Shown here: positions 12,159-22,800 of the stretch, one piece after another
Position numbering within the stretch: the first letter of the stretch is position 1
How the letters are laid out: every line of letters starts with the position of its first letter
Source: Congeria kusceri
Taxonomy: Eukaryota > Mollusca > Bivalvia > Myida > Dreissenidae
Direction: 5' to 3'
NCBI GenBank assembly: GCA_027627225.1
Contig: CM051030.1
Coordinates: 25,125,927-25,189,926 of the forward strand
Length of the DNA stretch: 64,000 nt
Translations under genes and position numbers: made by a program
Notes under the pieces: model-generated
The model's database searches: none
Told to the model about the DNA's origin: nothing
Seen by the model: the letters and a program-made list of their open reading frames with translations, nothing else

Positions 12159-12422
12159 CTATGGCATAATGTTCCTTGAAAGCCAGAACGTATCATCGGC
12201 ATATGTGTTAGGAAGGCCAATAGCCCCTTTTGAGCTTTCAATGGACGATATATAGCCAGAGTACAGACTGACCGGGCGCTGAACTTGAAATCCAGGATGA
12301 ATTATATCTAAAGGGTCGAGATATATACGTTGTTCATGCGGCAGTGTATACTGTTCGTATACAGTTCTAAGCGCACGCGAAAGTTGTATTGTTTTACATC
12401 GTGGCAAAATATCATGTTGCAC
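12159..12422 (-). CDS. Unassigned minus-strand open frame of 87 codons
   Basis: Local composition is less AT-rich than its surroundings. The translation is protein-like, with phrases such as TVYEQYTLPHEQRIYLDPLD and GLPNTYADDTFWLSR. It lies directly beside the left boundary of the large element starting near 12427 and may be a remnant of a mobile-element or host-gene protein. I cannot name a family. 'YADD' resembles a reverse transcriptase catalytic motif, but the flanking residues do not fit one convincingly. Confidence 0.2.
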   Translation of the reverse strand: MQHDILPRCKTIQLSRALRTVYEQYTLPHEQRIYLDPLDIIHPGFQVQRPVSLYSGYISSIESSKGAIGLPNTYADDTFWLSRNIMP

Positions 12423-12426
12423 CCGT

Positions 12427-14760
12427 TATTCGGCGTAACTGTCTAAGATCACTTTTGACCTAGATTTCTTGCGATAATTATGCAGCGGGAAAATTGAATG
12501 CCAATATAATTGGGCAAATTTTTTCATTTTAGGGAATGCAAACTTCTAGCAATTGTTTAACGTATACCAATAACTGTTGCATACTCTTGGGGATTAAACA
12601 ATTTACAAAATTGTGTACATAAGTGGTTAAATTAAAGTTATAAACATATTTTCGACATACACTCTAGAAATGAACATAATTATGGGCCATTTTATTCTTT
12701 GTATGTCATGTTAAGAATGTTATATTTATTCACATAATGAAATAAGTATATTGTTTAGCCTACATGATCGGCGCGCTCTATAAATAGCAATTACAATGCT
12801 ACAATTCACGGGAACGACAGTCGGTCACAACGTACAATGTTGCCTGTTGAGCTCGCAAGCACAAAATATAAAGTGGTACATTTCTGGTATTTTTCTGATA
12901 AATAAGCAAAACAAATATTAGCAAATTTGATTGAGCTTATATTTCCTATTATTTTATCATTGTGTACAAATATTATTGTACGCTGTAACCGACTGTCGTC
13001 CACGTGAATTAATTCTAGCGAGTACAACTCAAGCAGAAGAATCATTCTAAAAATAGCGCGCGGTATAGCTGTGTTAATACACAAGCATCAATTTGCGTCT
13101 GGAGAATCCTAAACTCGAGAATTGCAATAAATGGGGAATTCATAAACTTAATGCTCATTCATTCCCACTATTATTTTCTGACAATTTTAATTTTTAAATT
13201 TGCCTTACAAATTCATGCATCAAGTATGTTAACGTAAATTACTAGTGTTTAGTTTATTCATGTATCACTGGTTAAAACATGGGGGGGAGAGGTATATGAT
13301 CGGTTTATTCACGGTACAGATATTAATAATGATATTAAGTTTATCTCAAATTAATTTTGGGGGCCGATACGTTTTCTGATAGTGTCCGAAAAATCTAAAG
13401 TATCTTTAGTAGGGACCGACAAATCTGGGGTCCGAGAAGTCTCCTTAGTAAGGAACGAACATTATGGGGTCCGTGAAGTCACAGCTTGGTCATCTTGTAT
13501 CATATTTAGGGCAAAAAAAAATGACATCTCAATATTAATTTCTACGCCGATTGTCTTTTAAAAAAAAGACATTTCTAGTTTATTTAGCTCACATGAACAC
13601 GAAGTGCTAGGTGAGCATTTGTTATAGGTGTATGACAAAAAAAACTAGACCGTTTCGATTATGGTCAATATTGGACTAGGAACACTAGAGTAATTGTCTC
13701 ATTTTCACGAGAAACAAGAAATATCTTTAAAAATGATATTCGGCGTATGTTGTAAATGTTTGTAAAACAGTAGTATGAAATGTGTCTATATTTGAAATTA
13801 ATAAAAAAGAATATCATTATTTCATGTCAATGCATTGAACTGTCCCATGTTTTAGATCATTGATACTTGAATAACCCCAAAAAGTCAGACTCATCTGCTC
13901 TTCAACGTTAGTAGGTTTGTGTATACAAAGTTAAACAAAGCATATTACAATTACAACGAAGTATATATATTTGAAGCGTTTTTCATGATTAAATTATTTA
14001 GTTTACAATTCATGTATGTAGTTTATATAAAAAAAATGTCTATTTTAGTTTGAATAGCCTCTACACGAGAATTTGGTAGAAACATCAGTATTGCACAAGA
14101 AAAACAATGATACAGCTCATCGTTTTTGGCCCCGGGAAATTAAGAAAAGTCCATATATTTAAGATATCTTAATTATGTAATGTCCGTACAATTAACTGCT
14201 GTTACCGACTCATATTTTTATAAGTGATTTTTTTACCAAAGTAATATATACGGTATTTTTCAGGCAAATCAAATTTACTAGAAGTTACTTTGTTTCCAAG
14301 AAAATAATGACGATAATAAATATGAGCTTTTAGCAGTTCTGGTATGGATTAAGCATTTATACTATGTGTGCCAAATAAAAACACACGTCAGGGAACATTT
14401 ATCGCAATTAAAAATAATGATTTGACTTCATAATTTGACAACAAAATCGTAAAGTTATATTTAATAGTGGCGAATTAGATATATCCTTTGGGAAAATACA
14501 TCTCGAGTGTGTTTGTGTATAACCGTGATAGTTTTAATGCATTGATAAAACGCATTTAATGCATTTAAATCAAATGAAATTACATATGTCCGAAACATTC
14601 ACCAATGTCTGACTATAGGAAGATGCAAAATATATGTATACATTGAATAGCTACTGCAGGAGTAGATAAGAAAAAATGTACTTCTAAATAACTCTTAATA
14701 AATAGATCTACCAACCGTTATTCAAATAAACATGCATTGTAAGTTTATAAATATCAGTTA
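12427..14760 (+). mobile_element. Large fold-back-type element, copy 1 (partly degraded)
   Basis: From 'tattcggcgtaactgtctaagatc' onward about 1.07 kb matches the second copy at 20667-21740 at high similarity, including 'tagcctacatgatcggcgcgctctataaatagcaatta'. Both carry the 'ggtccgagaagtct' repeats at about 13380-13490. Downstream blocks such as 'gtcagggaacattta' near 14390 match 22307. The outer right arm is not clear here, so this copy is probably rearranged. Confidence 0.7.
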
Positions 14761-15179
14761 TTCTCCATTCAGTATTAACCTTATTGAATATGGTTCTCTG
14801 GATGTTTGTTAGAACGAATCAGCGTTGCTGACGAGTATACTATGAATAGGTCCAGGTTCGTCAGCGAGTGTATTTTCCCAAGGTCATCGTACACGGCCTG
14901 TAAACACTGGCATTTAAATTGAAAATGAAAATTGAGCCAAGGCAACTTCCGAGTAGAGATCGCAGAACTGGAAATTCGTAAAAAACGTAAACAGAGTAAA
15001 GAGGTATGTCTGGATTTTTCCAACTCGGTTCATTTTTCCATTCACCTCTGAATGGAAATGGAGCCATTGTGTACAGGCCGTGGTGTGGATTTCTTTTAAA
15101 CTAGCGGATACGATGTTAGGATTTATTCATTCGGAACTATTGGGGGGAAATTTTCACAACAATTGATTGGATGTTGAGA

Positions 15180-16510
15180 AAGGTTTTTGCAAGATGCAGT
15201 CTTTATATGTTATCCGATTTTAACCAAACTTACACAGCGTGTGGATGAGCATAAAATTTCAAAATAATCCAAAAATAGTCTGAATTGGGGTACAGCCATC
15301 AAATTTATTGTCCCTAATTTGTGAGGAAACATGCAAAAAATGGACAATGTGGAAGATAGAGACTTCATTTTGTGTCAAATCTTGACTTAAGTTGCGCAGT
15401 TTGTGTATGACCATAAGGTCTCAGTTGAAGTCGAATATTGACCAGATCGGATTATAATGACCAAAGTTATTGTCCATTGTTTGTGAAAAAAACAAACAAT
15501 AATTTGTCAAAAATTGGTTTTCAGTCTCCATAAAAAATTAACGTTTCCTTCAATGTTGAATAATCTTGAACAGTGTATGTATGACCATATGATTTCAGCT
15601 GGTGCAATGATGGGCCAGAAAGAACCAAGAAGACTAGAGTTATCTCCCCCTTTTTTATGAGAAAACTTGCAAATATGGACTTTGTGCAATATAGGAACTT
15701 CATTTTTAATCTAATCTAGATTAAACTGGCACATATTGTGTATGAACATAAGATCTTATAATAAACCAAACAACTGCCCAGATAGGGGTACTAACAACAT
15801 AGCTATTGGCCAGTGTTAGTATAAAAAGCAACAAATGGACTATATTCAAGAAAGAGACTTCATTTTTCAGTAGGATGGCAAACAAATGGTATTTCAGTTA
15901 GCGGCTAATTGGTTTAACTATTTGAGCTGTTTACCGGTAAGCTAACCATTTTTTATAACACTTTAATATACAATTAAAGTGCAAATACATCCAGTATGAT
16001 GATCTGTTTCATTGACTAGTCCTAATTGATGATACAATTAAAGCTGACAGGTGTCTTTATTGCTGTCAGTTGCGACTGTTATAATTATTGTTCCATAAAA
16101 ATAAGTAACAAAACGTCGTATATTTAAATCAGCTGGATGTTTGAACCGCATGCGATTGTAGAGAATGGATGAACCTTTGTGCAAGGTAAGTGTGCTTGGG
16201 CATGATAAACATATCACCGACTCAGTCTTGTTCCCTAAAGTTTTGACCGTGAATGCATATGTAATGCATCTATCAATTGCCAGGTGAATAACAGAAGTAG
16301 GCCGGTAGATATCTGTATAATTTCCAGGTTAACTCCAAAAGGCAGGATAGGCATCTGTATAGCACCTGTCAATTGCCAGCTAGGTCAACACCAGTAAGAT
16401 ATCTTTCTGATGTGGGTCAGTTTGCAGGCAATGTCAATCAGTGTCATAGCTGGTCACTGTCATTGTCCGTATTCAGGTGAGCACTTTGGGCCTTCATGGC
16501 CCTCTTGTTT
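15180..16510 (+). repeat. Bivalve-type composite element, copy B, with CTCTTGTTT terminus
   Basis: The first part (about 15180-15870) is four diverged ~165-bp units marked by 'atggacaatgtggaagatagagacttcatttt' (15342), a degenerate unit (about 15490), 'atggactttgtgcaatataggaacttcatttt' (15673) and 'atggactatattcaagaaagagacttcattttt' (15836). The second part shares blocks with copy A. It ends 'caggtgagcactttgggccttcatggccctcttgttt'. Confidence 0.8.
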
Positions 16511-16673
16511 TGTATAGCTTCATTTTACATGAAATAAAACGCATTCCTATAATTGTATATATCCATTAAATTCAACGCATTTTATTTGACATTTAAATAA
16601 GCATTTGAAGCTCTCAACGGATTACACCGTAACGGGAATTCTGAGTTGAATGCATAAACTTCGCAGGTAAGGC

Positions 16674-17120
16674 ACTAAATTCCTGACGTTGCTTCAATGT
16701 GTCGTTTTGTGACCGAGTTGTCAAATATTGTTAACAAGAGCGGGCTTCTTTTTTGAAATAATGTGTTTGTACGGCTACACAATACATGTAATACTATATT
16801 TTATAAACAGTATAACGGACGTTTCCAAATGCAGTTACGTTGCGACATTGCTGACGATTATTAAAATGGAAATAATACGGGGTGAAACTAAATTCCTGAC
16901 GTTGCTTCAATGTGTCGTTTTGCGACCGAAATTATCAAATATTGTTAACAAGGGCGGGCCAATTATTTCAAACACATAATTTTTGAAATAATTTGTTTGT
17001 ACGTCTACACAATACATGTAGCACGTATATTTTATTAACACTTTAACGGACGTTTCCAAATGCAGTTACGTTGCGACATCGCTGACGATTATTAAACTCG
17101 AAATGATACAGAGTGAAACG
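16674..17120 (+). repeat. Two-copy local tandem duplication, 213-229-bp unit
   Basis: 'ctaaattcctgacgttgcttcaatgtgtcgtttt' occurs at about 16676 and 16889. 'ttttgaaataatgtgtttgtacggctacacaatacatgta' occurs at about 16752 and 16981. 'aacggacgtttccaaatgcagttacgttgcgacat' occurs in both units. Similarity is high, so the duplication is relatively recent. The 83-codon open frame inside is not conserved between units. Confidence 0.9.
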
Positions 17121-17434
17121 CTTAAGTGTTATTTATTTACACAAACAAAACTAACATGATGACAAATGTGTATTTGGTAGAAATCAAGCGCATTTTTAGG
17201 GTAGTCGGTTGGCATCACATTGTGAAAATAAAAAATAAAAAAGTTCTTAAAAATTTGATTCTTAATTTTAAAAAATGATTATAAATTACACAAACATTTA
17301 TTTGAAGGCTAAGCTATACGCTGAAAGCGATATTCTCTTTGTAAACTTGATGAAAGTCGGTGGTTTTGCCCAACCAGCCTGAAGCACTAACTCAAGTTCA
17401 TTGAGAGATTAATCATAATTATCATTAACGTTAG

Positions 17435-17697
17435 CATTAGCGATATCCTCCTCCTCCTCCTTCTCCTCCTCCTCATCATTATCAACATAATCACCATCCC
17501 ATTATAAGCATCATCATCATCATCATTATCATTATCATTATCATCATTATAATCATCATCATCATCATCATAATCATTATCATGGTAGGAATTGATACGA
17601 AATATTGTCCAACACGTGTGGGTGACACTTAAACTAATTAATAATAATAATATTATTATTATTATCAAATAATATATTATTATTATTGTTGTTGTTG

Positions 17698-17743
<46 letters not shown>

Positions 17744-17790
17744 CATCATCATCATCATCATCATCATCATTATCATCATCATCATTTCAA
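17435..17790. repeat. CCT / CAT / ATT trinucleotide microsatellite
   Basis: Runs of TCC, CAT, ATT and GTT triplets interrupted by a short unique stretch at about 17585-17640. The 132-codon minus-strand frame across it is low complexity (Met, Ile, Asp runs) and is not a gene. Confidence 0.95.
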
Positions 17791-18164
17791 TTCAAATCCT
17801 TTAATTCTGATGGAGTTAGTTTATGCACACTGAACAATGTGCAATAATTGTGGTAAAGGATACATTTCACCGCACAAGTCCTTTTTATTTTGACCAGTAT
17901 TTTCCTATAACCGTGTAAACATTTGCCTGAAAATATATGAAAGCATAATGTACGGTATCCTATCGATGTGAAACATAATGTTTGTGTTATTTCAAATATC
18001 ATAAATGTAATATATGTCGATGAGCCCTAAAAGAATAAAAGTATATGCGTTTCCCTCCATAATGTACGAATACGAGCCACTATTGCGATTTCAAAAAAAA
18101 CAACAACATGAATATATAAAAACTACGGAATCCTGATTTTGCTAGTTCTATGTCGCTCTGTAAA

Positions 18165-18400
18165 AAGTGGCGACGACGCGACAACGCGACAACGCGACAT
18201 TTTTCATTTTATTTCCTATAGATCTCGAAATCAGCACAACGTGTACACAAGAAATGTGGACGATAATTATCGTCGAGATATCGCGTGTCTATGAAAAAGT
18301 TTTCGAGGATAATTATCGCCCAAATGTGTCGACGCGATCTTGTACACAGCTATAATTATCGCCCATATGTCGCATCGTCGCAACATGTGCTAGACGATTC
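18165..18400. repeat. GCGACAAC units and ATAATTATCG palindromes
   Basis: 'gcgacaac' repeats at about 18170-18195 are followed by three instances of the palindromic core ATAATTATCG (about 18262, 18307, 18351). One is a full 16-bp palindrome, GACGATAATTATCGTC. Each lies near 'tcgcg' or 'gtcgacgcgat'. It has the look of a dispersed palindromic repeat. Confidence 0.7.
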
Positions 18401-19804
18401 GAAAAATGGGCAATCCTTATAGCGTTGTTTAACATAGACACGCTAAATCTGGACGATTAATTTTTATAAAATTTATTAGAGCAATATCTGCAAACAATAA
18501 TTATTAAAACGTCGCATATCACAGGGCAAAATTGAACTGTCAGAATTAGAATTCCGGACAAAATAATTCACATGCTGGAAGTAAAAACAAACTACATGCA
18601 TTTTAGTTGTTTTCCTTTAAATACTAATTATATTGCACACTCATACATCAAGTAGAGAAGTTCATAATTATGGTGTAAACACAATTGTTTCGTTAACGTC
18701 TTATTGTACGCTCACAAATTATGTCATATTTATTATATCTATACAAGAACGCGGTTATTAACTCATAAAGGCAACGGAAGTTTATAAAATTATTACAATA
18801 TGCAAAACTCAATAGTTTTTACCTTAGCGTTCCTTATTTGCTAAATAAGCTACGGTTTAGTGTTCTGTTCTGTTCTGTAGGAATTAAAACACGAGGACAT
18901 TAGCCCGAGCGTTTTAATAACACCACACCAAGCTCTCTCGATGAACAACGACAATGCGAAAATAAGCTCACTCCTAAATGTATCTATACTTATCAGATTA
19001 TGTTCCTTCCGCCCATAATCCCGCGTGAACGTTCGTACGCTCTTCACCTTTGAAACGTCATTTCTATTCATAAAATAACGAACGTATTACAACATAATTT
19101 TTTTGTCTTCGAGTTGTTCAATCCGGTAGATTGTGTTGTTTGTGTACAGATACAATTTGCGCGATTCACTTTAAAATGTTTTATAGGGAAAACAGTTGTA
19201 TATCAATCATTGCTGATTAGTGTTTGCATTATGTTCTTGACGGAATCCCGTATATGTTCATACAGACGTGGTACAGCTGCTCGAAGCAATGGACGTATAT
19301 TACACCATTCTTCACATTCTACCAGTTATTAGTGCAGACAGAGTTTAGACAAAATATCGGCTACATATGTGTTAATACAGCCTGGGTCGCGCAAATTTCA
19401 TATTCGCTGCTTTTACAATTGAAACTGTTCAACAGCTGTCTGTGATATCCAATGTTTTTCAGCGAATTATTTATAGGTACCAATTTTATTATAAATCTAT
19501 GAGTTATAACACGGACCGTACGCCAACTGCTGTCTGTGATACACGATGTTGCACAGCGAATAACTAGTGCACTCTTTCTGTAGATTTACAAAGGTATTTC
19601 CGATAAGACATAGATAACCTACTTCTTTATAATGTACATTTCAATGCGATTAAAAACGTTCCCGATTACACGCGCCGATGTTTACACAGCGTTCTACACT
19701 GTTTCATTTTGTACAGGGCATAACTTCCTGTTTGAATATTTCAGGTTTACATGTTTATGGTTAAGAAACGGGATTTCGTCACTGTGTTAAATTGAAGAAC
19801 TACA
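18401..19804. other. No recognised coding sequence; presumed upstream region of the receptor gene
   Basis: AT-rich. A small duplication links 'gctgtctgtgatatccaatgtttttcagcgaatta' (about 19434) and 'gctgtctgtgatacacgatgttgcacagcgaata' (about 19529). If the receptor starts at 19805 the promoter would lie here, but I see no convincing TATA box or initiator. Confidence 0.4.
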
Positions 19805-19865
19805 ATGGACGAAGCAGTTTTGCCAATGTGTGAAATTATTATTTGGATAAATATGTATTCATCAG
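19805..19865 (+). CDS. Candidate first coding exon of the Ig receptor
   Basis: ATG followed by 20 codons and a phase-1 donor 'tcag|gtattc', only 207 bp before the first Ig exon, which needs a phase-1 donor. The peptide MDEAVLPMCEIIIWINMYSS is only mildly hydrophobic and is a poor signal peptide. The position and phase fit, but the real first exon may be elsewhere upstream; a second option is 'atgtttttcagcgaattatttatag|gtacc' near 19451. Confidence 0.25.
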
Positions 19866-22800
19866 GTATTCTTGCAAATCACAATGCTACTAAACTTTAC
19901 AGTTATCACATTTATTCACTTACAGACATGAGAAGTTCTTACGCGTAATATTTTGCCCTTCTAATAAGATTATGAAAAGAGGAATGTGTTAAGTTGCAAT
20001 TATTTTATAATTATACCATTATTTATAAGAACTATTATTATTATTATTATGATAATTGATATTATATTCCAGTCTTTGGTCAGAACCCTCTTCTTGCGTC
20101 TGATGCTTCTGCTGTATCAGAGAACAGCTCACTGACATTGACCTGTTTCCTGCCAAGAGCAGTGACACCTGTGGCATGGACCAAGAATAGTGATAGTTCA
20201 ACTACTATTAGGACAGGGTTCTTATCAGGGAACTGCACATCTAGCCCATCCCCACTACCTCAAGGATTAAGCTACACGTGCGTCAATTCCACTGTCTACA
20301 CCCTGACCCTCCTGGGGGTGAACCGTACACAGGATGGAGACAGGTGGCAGTGCAGTGTTAACATTAATAACACCAGTTCGCACAGCAACATCGTAACCCT
20401 CACAGTGCAAGGTAAACCAAGCGAAATATTTACAATCTTTCTAAACGGACATGTTCATTGTTTTATGTGACGTTTAAGAATACTCTGGGTACAAATGCGA
20501 TTCTAAAAATAAATCACCTCTGGTACACCATGCAACGTTTGTTTACTACTTTCAGGCACATGATCACCCAAAATGACTGTGCCCCTAAGCAATACACTGT
20601 AGATCCGTTATATCGCGATCTGTTATTTCGCGATATCCAATATATCGAGAATGTGCCGTGGATCCCGATTTTTCGGCGTAGCTGTCTAAGATCACTTTTG
20701 ACCTAGATTTCTTGCGATAATTATGCAGCGGGAAACATGAATGCCAATATAATTTAGCAAATGTTCTAATTTTAGGGACTGCACACTTCAAACAATGGTA
20801 TAACGTATACCAATAACTGTTGCATACTTTTGGGGATTAAACATTGAAATAATGGTTTACATAAGTGGTTAAATTAAATATATAAACATATCTTCGACAT
20901 ACACTCTAGAAATGAACATAATTATGAACTCATTGTATGTCATGATCAGAATGTTATATTCACGCACATAATGAAATAACTATATTGTTTAGCCTACATA
21001 ATTGGCGCGCTCTATAAATAGCAATTACACTGCTACAAAAAACGGGGACGACAGTTGATAACAACGTACAATGTTGCCTGTTGAGCTCGCAAGCACAAAA
21101 TATAAAGTGGCAAATGTCTGGTATTTTTCTGATAAATAAGCAAAACAAATATTAGCAAATTTGATCGAGCTTATATTTCCTATTATTTTATCATTGTTAA
21201 CAAATATTATTGTACGCTGTAACCGACTGTTGTTCCCGTGAATTAATTATAGCGAGTACAACTCCTGCAGAGAATGATTCTAAAAATAGCGGGCGGTAAA
21301 GCAGTGTTAATGCACACGCATCAATTAGTGTCTGGAGAATCCTAAACCCGAGAATTGCAATAAATGGGGAATTAATAAACTTACTGCTCATTCATTCCCA
21401 CTATTATTTTCTGACAATGTTTATTTGTAAAATGTGCCTGACAAATTCATGTATCAATTATGTTTACGTAAATTATTCGTTCATTTGTATTTAGCATATT
21501 CGTGTATCACTGGTGAAAACATTGAGCGGTATATTATCGGTATATTCACGGTACAGATATTAATAATCATTGAGTTTATCTCAAATTAATTTTGGTTGCC
21601 GATACGTTTTCTAATAGTGTCCGAAAAATATAGTGTCCCAGAAGTCTCATTAGTAGAGACCGAAAAATCTGGGGTCCGAGAAGTCTCTTTAGTAGGGAAC
21701 GAAAACTAGTGTGGTCCGTGAAGTCACAGCCTGGTCCTCTTGCATTATATTTAGGGCAAATAAGAAATGTCTTTAAAAAAGACAATCGGCGTTTCAAATT
21801 AATATTGAGATGTCATTTAAAAATTACCTGATCAGACGGACAAGATGATCGGTTACGTGACTTCTCAGACCCCAGATTTTTTGGTCCCCACCCATATTAG
21901 GAGACTTATTGGACCCCAGATTTTTCGGACACTATAAGAAAACTTCTCGGACCCTAAATTTAATTTGAGATTAATTTATTGATTTAAAAATTAAATAGAA
22001 TTATCATTAATATCTATGCCGTGAATAAACCAATCATACAGCTCCATGTTTCCACCAGTGATATATGAATAACCAAAATAATTTATGTTAACATGATTGT
22101 TATCTGATTTTGTCAAGCCAATTTAACAAATTAACAATGTAAGAAAAGAATTTCGGGAATGAATTAAAATAATTATATATCAGACGAGTTTATATAGTGA
22201 TTTATAGTACCGGTTATATACCATTCATGTTAGTTATCTAATACAATAACGATTTGAAGTCAAATAAGCATTTGTACTGTGTATCCAATAAAAAGCAATA
22301 GTCAGGGAACATTCAGCGATTTTTGAAATGTTAAGACTTTATTTTTGGTAACACAAACATACAAATTCACAAGACTATGACGATTTTAAATTATATCAGT
22401 AGAAATATGATATATCAAGGGTTCCTGTAAATAATTAGTATTGCAAATTGTTTATTCATGCTGCGCGAATAACAATTCTGCGTATTCCGAGTCGTCTTTT
22501 ATAACGTTTTATCAATATAAAATGAAGGATCTTTTTATAGATTAAATAATATCTACTGAAGAAGTTGAAAGGTGCAATTATAAATAATCGTTAATAAATC
22601 GTAACCACAATTTTAATTCAAATTAACAGTAAGTTAATATAAATAAATTCCTCATTTATTTAATTTTTAGGTTTATGATTCTCTGAACGCTATTATTGAT
22701 GCAGGTAGGAGTATATTACCACATCTATACAACGGTTGCTAGCTATGCGCGCTATTTTTAGAATCACACTGCTGTTTCTGGAATGTGATGAACTCGCTAG

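Noticed and set aside
12806..13084. Minus-strand ORF of 92 codons, and 22693-22917 minus
   Set aside because: Parts of the arms of the fold-back elements, not conserved as protein between copies.
17387..17785. Minus-strand open frame of 132 codons
   Set aside because: Pure trinucleotide microsatellite translated as Met, Ile and Asp runs.
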